A stretch of DNA of 64,000 bases from an uncultured Caulobacter sp. Its GTDB lineage: Bacteria > Pseudomonadota > Alphaproteobacteria > Caulobacterales > Caulobacteraceae. Location: contig NZ_CAMQSF010000003.1 in the NCBI RefSeq assembly GCF_947036865.1, positions 176,649 to 240,648 of the forward strand. Direction: 5' to 3'. Position 1 is the stretch's first letter; every line of letters starts with the position of its first letter. Positions 8,612-17,102 of the stretch are shown here, one piece after another. The position numbers and the translations under genes are program-made. A model generated the notes under the pieces. That model had not been told where the DNA came from. It made no database searches and saw nothing but the letters and a program-made list of their open reading frames with translations.

Positions 8612-8726
8612 CGTCATCCCGCGCTTCATGCGCGGGACCCATGGGGCGGCTTACACGTGAGGGGATCGTCCGTCGCTTCACATGCGGCGGAAAGATGGGT
8701 CCCGCGACCACGTCGCGGGATGACGA
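8612..8726. repeat. Paired inverted palindromes, family B, copy 1 (REPIN-like)
   Basis: The left arm CGTCATCCCGCGCTTCATGC continues GCGGGACCCAT. The right arm (8694-8726) is the inverse, ATGGGTCCCGCGACCACGTC then GCGGGATGACG. The spacer shares the pieces CACGTGAG and GCGGCGGA with the copy at 12980, so the whole unit of about 115 bases is a repeat. It lies between convergent dipM and the DUF815 gene. Confidence 0.8.
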
Positions 8727-8731
8727 GGAAA

Positions 8732-9565
8732 CTAGGCCGGCAGCTTGACCCCCAACTCGCCCGCCAGGTCCCGCACGAACTGCCAGGCGACGCGGCCCGA
8801 CCGCGCGCCGCGCAGTTGCGACCATTGCAGGGCGCGGCGGTCGAGGTCTGGCGCGGCCAGGCCGAAGCGGTCGGCATAGCCGCGCACGACGGCCAGATAG
8901 GTGTCCTGGTCCATCGGCGGGAAGCCGATCCACAGGCCGAAGCGGTCGGAGACGCTCATCTCCTCCTCGGCGTTCTCGGCGGCGGCGATGGCGCCCTGGC
9001 GCTCGACATGGTCGCGGGGCATCAGGTGACGGCGGTTGGACGTGGCCACGAACAGCACGTTCTCCGGCGGACCCGAGACGCCACCCTCCAGCGCCGACTT
9101 CAGGGCCTTGGCCGCCGCGGCCCCGTCCTCGAACGACAGGTCGTCGCACAGCACCACGAACCGCTCGTCGCGGGCGCGCAGAAGATCGAACAGCGGCGGC
9201 AGGGCCGCGACCTCGTCGCGATCGACCTCGATCAGCTTCAGGGCGGGGAAGTCGTCGGCCACGGCGACGAAGGCGGCCTTGGTCAGCGAGCTCTTGCCCG
9301 TGCCGCGCACGCCCCACAGCAGCACGTGGTTACAGGGCAGGCCCACCGCGAACCGGCGCAGGTTCTCGACGAAGCGATCCTTCTGCCGCTCGATCCCGAC
9401 CAGCAGGTCCAGGCCGAGGGGAAAATCGCCGGCCGGGACGAAGGCGCCGCTGGCCGGCTCATGCCGGAACAGGCGCGCGCCGGCGAAGTCCGGGGCGGCG
9501 GGCGGGGGCGGGGCCAGGCGCTCGAGGGCGTCGGCGATGCGGGCGAGCAGGGGCGCGTCGGTCAT
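8732..9565 (-). CDS. DUF815-family AAA ATPase (277 aa)
   Basis: Member of the conserved DUF815 ATPase family, whose cellular role is not established. After an N-terminal Pro-rich region, the P-loop GVRGTGKSSLTKA lies at about residues 85-97. A Walker-B-like strand reads 'FVVLCDDLSFEDG', and a sensor-like segment reads VLFVATSNRRHLMPRD. The middle part SVSDRFGLWIGFPPMDQDTY and the C-terminal 'RSGRVAWQFVRDL' are typical of the family. No membrane segment is visible. It converges on dipM and is divergent from yajC. Confidence 0.88.
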   Translation of the reverse strand: MTDAPLLARIADALERLAPPPPAAPDFAGARLFRHEPASGAFVPAGDFPLGLDLLVGIERQKDRFVENLRRFAVGLPCNHVLLWGVRGTGKSSLTKAAFVAVADDFPALKLIEVDRDEVAALPPLFDLLRARDERFVVLCDDLSFEDGAAAAKALKSALEGGVSGPPENVLFVATSNRRHLMPRDHVERQGAIAAAENAEEEMSVSDRFGLWIGFPPMDQDTYLAVVRGYADRFGLAAPDLDRRALQWSQLRGARSGRVAWQFVRDLAGELGVKLPA

Positions 9566-9683
9566 GCCCGCTCCTTACTCCCGCGCGCTCGCATTGCAAA
9601 AGGGAAGGCGAACGCATAGCTTCCGCCGACTTGGCGCGACCCTATGTCAGGCGGCGCGCCTAACCGAATTTCTTGGAGAGACC

Positions 9684-9995
9684 ATGCCGACCGGTTCCAA
9701 CGTGGCGACCCTGATGAACATGCTGCCCATCGTGCTGATGGTCGTGCTGTTCTACTTCATGCTGATCCGCCCGCAGCAGAAGCGTCAGAAGGAGCATCAG
9801 GCGATGCTCGCCAACCTGAAGCGCAACGACAGCGTCGTGCTGTCGTCGGGCGTGCTGGGCAAGATCGTCCGCGTCGAGGAAAAGGAAGTCGGCGTCGAGA
9901 TCGCCCAGGGCGTCACCGTGAAGGTGCTGAAGGGCATGATCACCGAGGTCCGGGCCAAGGGCGACCCGGCCGCCGCCAACGACGCCAAGAGCTAA
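9684..9995 (+). CDS. yajC: Preprotein translocase subunit YajC (103 aa)
   Basis: Small inner-membrane partner of SecDF that joins the SecYEG holotranslocon. The membrane helix spans about residues 12-28 (MLPIVLMVVLFYFMLI), followed by the signature RPQQKRQKEHQAML and a cytoplasmic beta domain with 'VVLSSGVLGKIVRVEEKEVGVEI'. The ATG at 9684 has GGAG at 9675-9678. A longer in-frame extension upstream is rejected because it reads Arg-rich shadow sequence. It is the first gene of yajC-secD-secF. Confidence 0.95.
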   Translation: MPTGSNVATLMNMLPIVLMVVLFYFMLIRPQQKRQKEHQAMLANLKRNDSVVLSSGVLGKIVRVEEKEVGVEIAQGVTVKVLKGMITEVRAKGDPAAANDAKS

Positions 9996-10053
9996 GGCGC
10001 TCAGAACCCTTCGACGGGCGTTCTAGCGACGTCGCCTGAAAGTCACGGATCCA

Positions 10054-11652
10054 ATGCTGACCCTATCCCGCTGGAAGATCATCGCCGTCACGCTGTCGGT
10101 GGTCTTCGGCATCCTGTTCTCGCTGCCCAACGTGCTGCCGCAGAAGACGCTGGACGCGCTGCCCGGCTTCCTGCCGCACCAGAAGCTGAACCTTGGTCTC
10201 GATCTGCAGGGCGGGTCCTACCTGCTCTATTCGGTCGACACCGAGGCGCTGCACCGCGAGCGCCTGGCCAATCTGACGGAAGACGTGCGCACCCAACTGC
10301 GCACCGAGCAGATCCCGTTCGGCGAGTTGTCGCAGCAGGGCGAGATCATCGGCGTCCGCATTGGTGACCCGGCCCGCTACAACGCCGCCTTGAACCTTCT
10401 GCGCAAGAACCTCGGCGCGCCGCTGGCCGGCGCGATCGGCGGCAAGGACGTGGCGGTGGACGGCAAGGGCGACAGCCGGATCGAAATCCGCTTCGTCCCC
10501 GAGGCTCAGCGCGCGGATTCCGCCAAGGCCGTCGAGCAGTCGATCGAGACGATCCGTCGCCGTATCGACAGCCTGGGCACGAAGGAGCCGTCGATCAACC
10601 GCCAGGGCGCCGATCGGATCATGATCCAGGCGCCCGGCGAAAGCGATCCGGGCAAGCTCCGCGCCGTGATCGGCAAGACCGCCAAGCTGACCTTCCAGAT
10701 GGTCGACGAGACGGTCACGCCCGAAGACATCCAGGCCGGGCGCATCCCGCCGGGCTCGGTGCTGATGAAGAGCGAGGACCAGTACGCGCCTTACTACGTG
10801 CTGAAGAAGCGGGCCGTGGTTTCGGGCGAGGAGCTCACCAACGCCAACCAGACCTTCGATCAGAATGGCCGTCCGGCCGTGGGCTTCGCCTTCAATGGCG
10901 CGGGGTCGCGCAAGTTCGCCGACGCCACCACGCGTAATGTCGGCAAGAAGTTCGCCATCGTCCTGGACGGCAAGGTGCTGTCGGCGCCGGTGATCAACGG
11001 CCCGATCCCCGGCGGCAGCGGCATCATCCAGGGCAACTTCACCGCCGAGAGCGCCAACGAACTGGCCCTGCTGCTGCGCTCGGGCGCGCTGCCCGCGCCG
11101 CTGAACGTGGAAGACCAACGCACCGTGACCGCCGAGCTCGGCGCCGACGCCGTGAAGGCGGGCTCCATCTCGCTGGCCATCGGCGCGGCGGCGATGTTCG
11201 TGTTCGTGATCCTGGCCTACGGCCTGTTCGGCGGCTTCGCGGCCATCGCCCTGGTGGTCAACGTGCTGCTGATCATCGGCATCATGTCGCTGACCCAGGC
11301 GACCCTGACCTTCCCGGGCATCGCCGGCCTGATCCTGACCTTGGCCGTCGCCGTCGACGCCAACGTGCTGATCTACGAGCGGATGCGCGACGAGGCCAAT
11401 GCCGGCCGCACGCCGATGGCGGCGGCCGACCACGGCTACAAGCTGGCCATGACCTCGATCCTGGACGCCAACATCACCAGCCTGATCTCGGGCATGATCA
11501 TGTTCGGCTTCGGCTCGGGCCCGGTGAAGGGCTTCGCCTGGACCCTGGTGATCGGCGTGTTCACCTCGCTGTTCACCGCCATCTTCATCACCCAAGTGCT
11601 CATCGGCTGGTGGTTCAAGGCCACCAAGCCGAAGAAGCTGCCGATCGCATAG
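10054..11652 (+). CDS. secD: Protein translocase subunit SecD (532 aa)
   Basis: SecD, with SecF, uses the proton gradient to pull preproteins through SecYEG from the periplasmic side. One N-terminal membrane helix (about residues 8-26) is followed by 'LNLGLDLQGGSYLLYSVD', the large periplasmic P1 domain, then five membrane helices from about 370. 'LAVAVDANVLIYERMRDE' is the conserved transmembrane-4 signature with the Asp used in proton coupling. Length is normal for alphaproteobacteria. The secF Shine-Dalgarno (AGGAGA) overlaps the TAG stop. Confidence 0.97.
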   Translation: MLTLSRWKIIAVTLSVVFGILFSLPNVLPQKTLDALPGFLPHQKLNLGLDLQGGSYLLYSVDTEALHRERLANLTEDVRTQLRTEQIPFGELSQQGEIIGVRIGDPARYNAALNLLRKNLGAPLAGAIGGKDVAVDGKGDSRIEIRFVPEAQRADSAKAVEQSIETIRRRIDSLGTKEPSINRQGADRIMIQAPGESDPGKLRAVIGKTAKLTFQMVDETVTPEDIQAGRIPPGSVLMKSEDQYAPYYVLKKRAVVSGEELTNANQTFDQNGRPAVGFAFNGAGSRKFADATTRNVGKKFAIVLDGKVLSAPVINGPIPGGSGIIQGNFTAESANELALLLRSGALPAPLNVEDQRTVTAELGADAVKAGSISLAIGAAAMFVFVILAYGLFGGFAAIALVVNVLLIIGIMSLTQATLTFPGIAGLILTLAVAVDANVLIYERMRDEANAGRTPMAAADHGYKLAMTSILDANITSLISGMIMFGFGSGPVKGFAWTLVIGVFTSLFTAIFITQVLIGWWFKATKPKKLPIA

Positions 11653-11664
11653 GAGACCCGACCG

Positions 11665-12615
11665 ATGCGTTGGCCCCTTATCCGCTACATCCCGCGTTCC
11701 ACCCACTTCCGCTTCGTGCGGTGGGCCCCGGTCGCGGCCGTGCTGTCGGCGATCCTGATCGCCGGCTCGATCGGCTCGCTCGTGCTGCAAGGCCTGAACC
11801 TCGGCATCGACTTCAAGGGCGGCAACGCTCTGGAAATCGCCATGTCGCGACCCGTGCCGCTCGCGGAACTGCGCGCGGCGATGGACCAGACCGGCGCCCA
11901 TGACGCCCAGGTCCAGGGCTTCGCCAGCCAGCCCAACTCGGCCATGGTCAAGTTCCTTCCGGCCAAGGGACAGGCGCCCAGCGCCGCCTCGGCCCAGGTC
12001 GAGGCGCAGTTGGTCAAGCGCTTCCCGGACCTGAAGGTCACGAGCCGCTCGGAAGTGGGCGCCAAGGTCTCGGGCGAGCTCTTGCTCTCGGGCTTCAAGG
12101 CCCTGGGCGTGGCCCTGCTGCTTACCCTGGGCTACATCTGGTTCCGCTTTGGCCTGTCCTACGGCACGGGCGCGGTCGTGGCCGTGATCCACGACATCGT
12201 GCTGACGCTGGGCTTGCTGTCGATCGTGCACATCGAGTTCTCGATGACCGAGATCGCGGCCCTGCTGACCGTGATCGGCTATTCGATGAACGAAAAGGTC
12301 ATCACCTTCGACCGGCTGAAGGAGAACCTGCGCAAGTACAAGACCACGCCGCTGCGCGACATCATCGACCTGTCCGAGAACGAGCGTCTGTCGCGGACGA
12401 TCATCACCGGCTCGACGGCGCTGCTGGCCCTGGGCGGCACGATGATGTTCGGCGGTCCGGTCCTGTTCCCGCTGGTCTTCACCATGGTGTTCGGGATCAT
12501 CATCGGCACCTATTCGTCGATCTACATCGCCCTGCCGCTGATCCTGGTCTGGGGCGTCAAGCGCGGCGACGAGGACGCCCAGCCGATCAAGTTCGGCGCG
12601 GCCTCGCGGCCCTGA
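11665..12615 (+). CDS. secF: Protein translocase subunit SecF (316 aa)
   Basis: Inner-membrane partner of SecD. The N-terminal membrane helix (about residues 20-40) is followed by NLGIDFKGGNALEIAMSRPV, the small periplasmic domain, and five helices. 'IGYSMNEKVITFDRLKENL' corresponds to the family motif GYSINDTVVVFDRIREN with conservative changes (Met for Ile, Glu-Lys for Asp-Thr). The gene starts 12 bases after secD, and its TGA overlaps the next ATG by one base (TGATG), so the three genes are probably translated together. Confidence 0.97.
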   Translation: MRWPLIRYIPRSTHFRFVRWAPVAAVLSAILIAGSIGSLVLQGLNLGIDFKGGNALEIAMSRPVPLAELRAAMDQTGAHDAQVQGFASQPNSAMVKFLPAKGQAPSAASAQVEAQLVKRFPDLKVTSRSEVGAKVSGELLLSGFKALGVALLLTLGYIWFRFGLSYGTGAVVAVIHDIVLTLGLLSIVHIEFSMTEIAALLTVIGYSMNEKVITFDRLKENLRKYKTTPLRDIIDLSENERLSRTIITGSTALLALGGTMMFGGPVLFPLVFTMVFGIIIGTYSSIYIALPLILVWGVKRGDEDAQPIKFGAASRP

Positions 12616-12968
12616 TGCGGCAGCCGCCGTCCATCGACGCCTGGGGCGGCGGCGGCTTTCGGGTCGCCGGAGTCTGGCGGCCCGGTTCGCTGCTGATCCT
12701 CGACGATCAGCCGCGCGACTGGAGCGTGACGGCGCTCTCGGACCTGTCGCCGGAGGCGTTCGCCGAAGTGTTCGCCGCCGGCGGCGCCGTCGAGTTCGTT
12801 CTGCTGGGCGTGGGCCTGGCCAACGCCCTCCCGCCGCGCCCCGTGCGCGACGCCCTCAAGGCGGCCGGCCTTGGCCTGGAATTCATGAGCACCGAGGCGG
12901 CCGCTCGGACGTACAACGTCCTGGCCAGCGAAGGCCGGCGGATGGCGGCGGCGCTGATCGCGGTGTGA
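12615..12968 (+). CDS. Mth938-like domain protein (117 aa)
   Basis: Single-domain protein of the Mth938/DUF498 family, related to the complex I assembly factor NDUFAF3. Its biochemical role in bacteria is not settled. Typical features are 'GGGFRVAGVWRPGSLLIL' near the N-terminus, VEFVLLGVG in the central strand and the C-terminal helix TEAAARTYNVLASEGRRMAA. It is coupled to secF by a one-base stop/start overlap, a gene order I recall from many alphaproteobacteria. A NDUFAF6-like protein is encoded two genes on (13880), so two homologues of complex I assembly factors lie close together. Confidence 0.9.
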   Translation: MRQPPSIDAWGGGGFRVAGVWRPGSLLILDDQPRDWSVTALSDLSPEAFAEVFAAGGAVEFVLLGVGLANALPPRPVRDALKAAGLGLEFMSTEAAARTYNVLASEGRRMAAALIAV

Positions 12969-12979
12969 TCCCTCTCCGC

Positions 12980-13094
12980 CGTCATCCCGCGCTTATGCGC
13001 GGGACCCATCGTTCAGCTTTCACGTGAGCGCGTGAACTTTCTCCGCGCTTGCGGCGGACAAATGGGTCCCGCGAACAAGTCGCGGGATGACGGG
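12980..13094. repeat. Paired inverted palindromes, family B, copy 2 (REPIN-like)
   Basis: The left arm (12980-13009) is CGTCATCCCGCGCTTATGCG then CGGGACCCAT. The right arm (13062-13094) is the inverse, ATGGGTCCCGCGAACAAGTC then GCGGGATGACGG. The spacer has CACGTGAG and GCGGCGGA in the same positions as the 8612 copy. It lies between the Mth938-like gene and the PuuD-like gene, both on the plus strand. Confidence 0.8.
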
Positions 13095-13192
13095 GTGAGG
13101 GCGTCACGGATTCGCGTTCTTCCCCAACTTTGCCCGACTCCGAAAACACCCCTATGGTCCCTCCCAGCAAAAGGGATCCGAGGGGGAAACCG

Positions 13193-13807
13193 ATGTCTGG
13201 ACTGCTTTCCAACTTCCGCAACACCATGATCGTCAGCGCCATCCTGGCCCTGGTGATCGTCATCGGCTACGGGCACGGCCCCGACGGCCATGGCGCGATC
13301 TATTTCCAAGCCGTGTTCCGCTGGCTGCACGTGGTGTTCGGCATCCTATGGATCGGGCTGCTGTATTACTTCAACTTCGTGCAAATCCGGGTGATGCCGC
13401 AGATCCCGGCCGAGCTGAAGCCGGCGGTCAGCAAGTATATCGCGCCGGAAGCCCTGTTCTGGTTCCGCTGGGCGGCGCTGGCGACCTGGGTGATGGGCGT
13501 GATCCTGGCCTATAGCCGCGGCTATCTGCTCGAAGCGGTCACCCTGGGCCTGGCCGGCGGCTACACCCCGCACGTCGACATGCAGTACACCTTCATCGGC
13601 GTCGGCATGTGGCTGGCCACGGTGATGTTCTTCAACGTCTGGGTCTTCATCTGGCCGAACCAGAAGATCGCGCTCGGCATCGTCGAGGCCGACGCGGACG
13701 CCAAGGCCAAGGCGGCCAAGACGGCCATGCTGTTCTCGCGCACCAACACGCTGCTCAGCCTGCCGATGCTGGCCACCATGGCGATGAACCAGACCATCTT
13801 CGGCTAA
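13193..13807 (+). CDS. PuuD-like (urate hydroxylase N-terminal type) membrane protein (204 aa)
   Basis: Integral membrane protein resembling the membrane part of PuuD-type urate hydroxylases. The motif 'FRWLHVVFGILWIGLLYYFNF' (about residues 42-62) with its His, plus conserved His/Trp in later helices (ALFWFRWAALATWVMG; GGYTPHVDMQYTFIGVGMW; VWVFIWPNQK), fit that family. Five or so membrane helices are predicted. It lacks the C-terminal cytochrome c domain of full PuuD, and no purine-degradation genes are nearby, so the substrate is doubtful. The ATG at 13193 follows GAGGGGG at 13181. A strong terminator follows. Confidence 0.65.
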   Translation: MSGLLSNFRNTMIVSAILALVIVIGYGHGPDGHGAIYFQAVFRWLHVVFGILWIGLLYYFNFVQIRVMPQIPAELKPAVSKYIAPEALFWFRWAALATWVMGVILAYSRGYLLEAVTLGLAGGYTPHVDMQYTFIGVGMWLATVMFFNVWVFIWPNQKIALGIVEADADAKAKAAKTAMLFSRTNTLLSLPMLATMAMNQTIFG

Positions 13808-13832
13808 ACACGGCCGAGAAATGCTGTAAGGG

Positions 13833-13872
13833 GAGGGCCCGCCGCGATCCGTCGGCGGGCCCTCTTCGTTTT
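13833..13872 (+). terminator. Intrinsic terminator after the PuuD-like gene
   Basis: A perfect 12-bp stem, GAGGGCCCGCCG (13833-13844) with CGGCGGGCCCTC (13853-13864), an 8-base loop, then TTCGTTTT. Confidence 0.9.
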
Positions 13873-13879
13873 CGAGACC

Positions 13880-14593
13880 ATGGCCGACACCGAAACCCTC
13901 GACGACCTCGTCCGCCGCGTCGATCCCGACCGCTGGCTGGCCAGCCGGTTCATCGGCGACGCCAAGGCGCGGGCGGATGTCGTCGCGCTCTACGGCTTGA
14001 ACTACGAGCTGGCGCGGGTGGCGGGCGGCGTCTCCAGCGCGTTGATGGGCGAGATCCGCATCACCTGGTGGCGAGAGGCGATGGAGGAGATCGCCGCCGG
14101 CAAGGCGCCGCGCAAGCATCCCAACGTCGAGGCGCTGGCCGCGTCCGGCTTCGATCCCAACGCCCTGGCGGCGCTGGCCGAGGCGCGGTTCGCGGACCTG
14201 GACGAGGGCCCCTTGGGCGACGAGGCGGCGGTCTTGGCCTATGTCGACGCCACGGCCGGCGCGCTGGCGGTTCTGGCCGCGCGGCGGCTGGATCCGTCGA
14301 CCGACCCCCACGCGGTCAAGGGCGCGGCGCGGGCGTTCGGGCTCGCGGGCCTGTGGCGGCTGCAGCAGGCCGGTCGCGCGCGGCTGCCGGCGGCCTGGGC
14401 GCGGGAGGACGTGGCCCGGCGTGTGACCGAGCAGTTGAAGGCCGCGCGGGCCGAGGTGAGGGCGCTGCCGGTGGCGGCCTTTCCGGCGGTGGCCGTGGCG
14501 GCGCTGGCGACGGCCTACGTGAGCGGCCGCGAGATGGGCGAGCTGGAGAAGAAGGCGCGGCTGACCTGGGCCGTGGCGACGGGGCGGCTTTAG
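13880..14593 (+). CDS. Squalene/phytoene-synthase-like protein, NDUFAF6 type (237 aa)
   Basis: Belongs to the squalene/phytoene synthase fold but is short. Typical parts are DVVALYGLNYELARVAGGVS (about residues 33-52), 'LMGEIRITWWREAME' and 'HAVKGAARAFGLAGLWR'. The aspartate-rich substrate motifs of true synthases (DxxxD after the first of these helices, and DxxxD late in the protein) are missing: the first position reads ...LARVAGG. This pattern matches the complex I assembly factor NDUFAF6, and the nearby Mth938/NDUFAF3-like gene supports that. It begins only a few bases after the preceding terminator. Confidence 0.8.
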   Translation: MADTETLDDLVRRVDPDRWLASRFIGDAKARADVVALYGLNYELARVAGGVSSALMGEIRITWWREAMEEIAAGKAPRKHPNVEALAASGFDPNALAALAEARFADLDEGPLGDEAAVLAYVDATAGALAVLAARRLDPSTDPHAVKGAARAFGLAGLWRLQQAGRARLPAAWAREDVARRVTEQLKAARAEVRALPVAAFPAVAVAALATAYVSGREMGELEKKARLTWAVATGRL

Positions 14594-14612
14594 CTATTTT
14601 CACCGCACCTAA

Positions 14613-14718
14613 CGCCGATCTTCCCCGCGAAAGCGGGGATCCAAGCCGCGGTTCAGTCTCATTCGCCTGCACCCTGGCCCGGATCCGCTTGGGTCCCCGC
14701 TTTCGCGGGGAAAGGCGG
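14613..14718. repeat. Paired inverted palindromes, family C, copy 1 (REPIN-like)
   Basis: The left arm has GATCTTCCCCGCGAAAGCGG GGATCCAAG; the right arm (14686-14718) has CGCTTGGGTCCCCGCTTTCG CGGGGAAAGGCGG. The spacer is about 40 bases. It lies between convergent genes, immediately before the S9 peptidase stop at 14727. Confidence 0.78.
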
Positions 14719-14726
14719 ATAGGAGG

Positions 14727-16817
14727 TTATTTCCCCGGCCGCGTATTCCCCGTCCACTGGTCCAGCCAGTCCAGCACCTCCTTGTGCCATTGGACCGAGT
14801 TCTGGGCCTTCAGCACCCAGTGGTTCTCGTTCGGGAAGTAGAGGAGCTTGCTGGGCACGCCCTTGCGCTGCAAAGCGCTGAAGGCGCCCAGGCCCTGTTC
14901 CAGCGGGATGCGGTAGTCCAGCTGGCCCTGGATGATCAGGTGCGGCTTGGACCAGGCCGCGACGTGATTGACCGGATTGAAGGTCTCGTAGGTCGTGTTC
15001 GGCTGCCAGGGCGTGCCGCCGTTCTCCCACTCGCTGAACCACAGCTCCTCGGTCGAATAGCCCATCATCCGGGTATCGAAGACCCCGTCGTGGGTGACCA
15101 GGCACTTCCAGGGCTGGTTCCAGTTGCCGGCGATCCAGTTGATCATGTAGCCGCCGTACGAGGCGCCCAGGGCGCAGGCGCGGTCGGCGTCGAGGAACGG
15201 ATACTTGGCCAGGGCCGCGGCCCAGCCCTTCTGAAGATCCTCCAGCGGCCGGTCGCCCCAGTGCTGGCTGATCGCGTCGGTGAACTTCTGGCCGTAGCCG
15301 GTCGAACCGTGGAAATCGACCATCACCACGGCATAGCCGGCATTGGCGTAGATTTCCGGGTTCCAGCGATACGACCAGCTGTTGGCGAACGAGCTCTGCG
15401 GGCCGCCGTGGACGATGAAGGCCACCGGATACTTCTTGGCCGGGTCGAAGTTCGACGGCTTGACCACATAGGCGTGGACCTCCTCGTCGTTCCAGCCCTT
15501 GAAGGTGAACTGCTCGGGCTGGCCCCAGGCGACGTCCTTCAGGGCTTCGGCGGAGACGCTGGCGACCTTCACCGCCGGACCCTTGGTCGGCAGGAAGAAG
15601 AGCTCCGACGGGCTGGTCAGCGAGTCCGAGGCGTAGACGATGCCCGTGGGGCCGACGTCGAAGGCCGTGACGTGGCCTTCGCCGGTCAGCGCCTTGACCT
15701 TGCCGGTCTTGACGTCGAAGGCGAACAGCTTGGACTGGCCCATCTCATAGGCGGTCGCGTAGACGGTCTTGCCGTCGGGGCTCCAGGCGACGGCGTCGGC
15801 CGAGCGATCCCAGTCCGGCGCGAGCTCGTGGTCGATCTTCGTGGCGCGGTCGCGGATCATGATCCGGAACCGGTCGGCCTCGAAGCCCGGGCGGGTCATG
15901 GCGCGATAGACCGCGAACTTGCCGTCGGGCGAGGGCGCGGGCGCGCTGTCCCAGGCCTTGTTGGCTTCGGTGCGGTTGTCGATCTTACCCGAGCCGTCCA
16001 GCTTGGCGTACCAGAAGTCGTAGTTGGTCGACCACGACTCATCCTTGCCCGCGACCTTGGCCGCGAAGGCGACGGCGTCGCCCTCGGGCGTGAACACGAA
16101 GTCCTCGTCGCCGCCGAACGGCTTGGTCGGCGAGTCTCCGTCGAAGCCCTTCATCAGGTCGACGGGCTGGCCGGTCGCCACGCCGTTGGCGTCCAGCGTG
16201 TAGGCGAACAGGTGATTCTTGGTCCCGTCGTTCCAAGTGTCCCAGTGGCGGACGAACAGGCGGTCGAAGACGACCCCGGTCGCCTTGGTCGCTGTCTTGG
16301 CCGCCAGGCGCGCCTCGGTGCAGGCCAGGTCCGCGCAGTCGGGGAAGACGGCCATGCCGACGACGATGGTCTTGCCGTTCGGCGCGACCTTGTAGGCCTG
16401 GACGTCGAACGGGGTCGAGGTGATCTGGGTCGCCGCTTCGCCGGCCACGTCGGTCCGGAAGACCTGATCGGTTCCGCCGGCGCGGCCCGAGGTGAAATAG
16501 ATGGACTTGCCGTCGGCGCTCCAGCGGCCGTTGCTGGCGCCGCCGTCCGAGATCTTCAGCCGGCGCGGCGCGATCTTGGCCTTCAGATCGGCGATCCACA
16601 GCGACATCGAGGCCTTGTTGGCCGGATAGTCCACGGTCCGAACGCTGTAGAGCACGTAGCGGCCGTCGGGCGACACGCGCGGGTCCGACAGGCGATCCAG
16701 GCTGGCCATGTCCTTGGCGGTGAAGACGTGGGGCTTCGGAGCCTGGGCGTGGGCCGAGCCCACAAGCGCGGCGGCGATGGCGACGGCCGAGGCGGCGAGA
16801 CGCAAGCTGTTGGTCAT
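14727..16817 (-). CDS. Secreted S9-family prolyl oligopeptidase-like peptidase (696 aa)
   Basis: Serine peptidase of the S9 (acylaminoacyl/dipeptidyl-peptidase) group, exported by a signal peptide (MTNSLRLAASAVAIAAALVG, then SAHAQ). The first 400 residues carry beta-propeller segments with repeated 'SPDGK' units (VSPDGRYVLYS, PSPDGKFAVYR, WSPDGKTVYAT). The C-terminal hydrolase has the nucleophile elbow GASYGGYMINW (Ser near 550), then QGQLDYRIPLEQ (Asp) and FPNENHWVLK (His). The ATG at 16817 is preferred over a TTG three codons upstream. It is probably involved in peptide use in the periplasm. Confidence 0.9.
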   Translation of the reverse strand: MTNSLRLAASAVAIAAALVGSAHAQAPKPHVFTAKDMASLDRLSDPRVSPDGRYVLYSVRTVDYPANKASMSLWIADLKAKIAPRRLKISDGGASNGRWSADGKSIYFTSGRAGGTDQVFRTDVAGEAATQITSTPFDVQAYKVAPNGKTIVVGMAVFPDCADLACTEARLAAKTATKATGVVFDRLFVRHWDTWNDGTKNHLFAYTLDANGVATGQPVDLMKGFDGDSPTKPFGGDEDFVFTPEGDAVAFAAKVAGKDESWSTNYDFWYAKLDGSGKIDNRTEANKAWDSAPAPSPDGKFAVYRAMTRPGFEADRFRIMIRDRATKIDHELAPDWDRSADAVAWSPDGKTVYATAYEMGQSKLFAFDVKTGKVKALTGEGHVTAFDVGPTGIVYASDSLTSPSELFFLPTKGPAVKVASVSAEALKDVAWGQPEQFTFKGWNDEEVHAYVVKPSNFDPAKKYPVAFIVHGGPQSSFANSWSYRWNPEIYANAGYAVVMVDFHGSTGYGQKFTDAISQHWGDRPLEDLQKGWAAALAKYPFLDADRACALGASYGGYMINWIAGNWNQPWKCLVTHDGVFDTRMMGYSTEELWFSEWENGGTPWQPNTTYETFNPVNHVAAWSKPHLIIQGQLDYRIPLEQGLGAFSALQRKGVPSKLLYFPNENHWVLKAQNSVQWHKEVLDWLDQWTGNTRPGK

Positions 16818-17102
16818 GAAACCCAAGTTCCCGGAAACGGTTATGCCTTTTGGCGGCGGAGCCTAGCCCCGCTTCGCCCCCTCCGCTAGGGGCGCGGCCC
16901 CGTGATTCGAGAGCGCGGATCGTCGACCCGCGTTGTGTTTCATCGTCGGTGTTTCTGAAATAAAAGCGAAATAAAGTCAGTTGCTTAGCTGGTAACAATC
17001 GGAAACAGGACTTGCGTTGCCGCGGTGGGGCATCCTTTCTACTGCTAGACCGGGGGCGATAAGGGCGGCCGTAGAGCCGTTCGCCAACCATAAGGGTCTC
17101 GA

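Noticed and set aside
9036..9683. Long N-terminal extension of yajC
   Set aside because: The frame is open but lies antisense to the DUF815 gene and reads Arg/Ser-rich sequence. The ATG at 9684 has a ribosome-binding site and the family N-terminus.
10063..12231. 722-codon open frame antisense to secD-secF
   Set aside because: High third-position GC removes stop codons on the opposite strand. The frame is Asp/His/Gly/Arg-rich with no domains, while the plus-strand SecD and SecF are unmistakable.
14784..16889. 701-codon plus-strand frame over the S9 peptidase
   Set aside because: Shadow of the real minus-strand gene, which has a signal peptide, propeller repeats and a catalytic triad.
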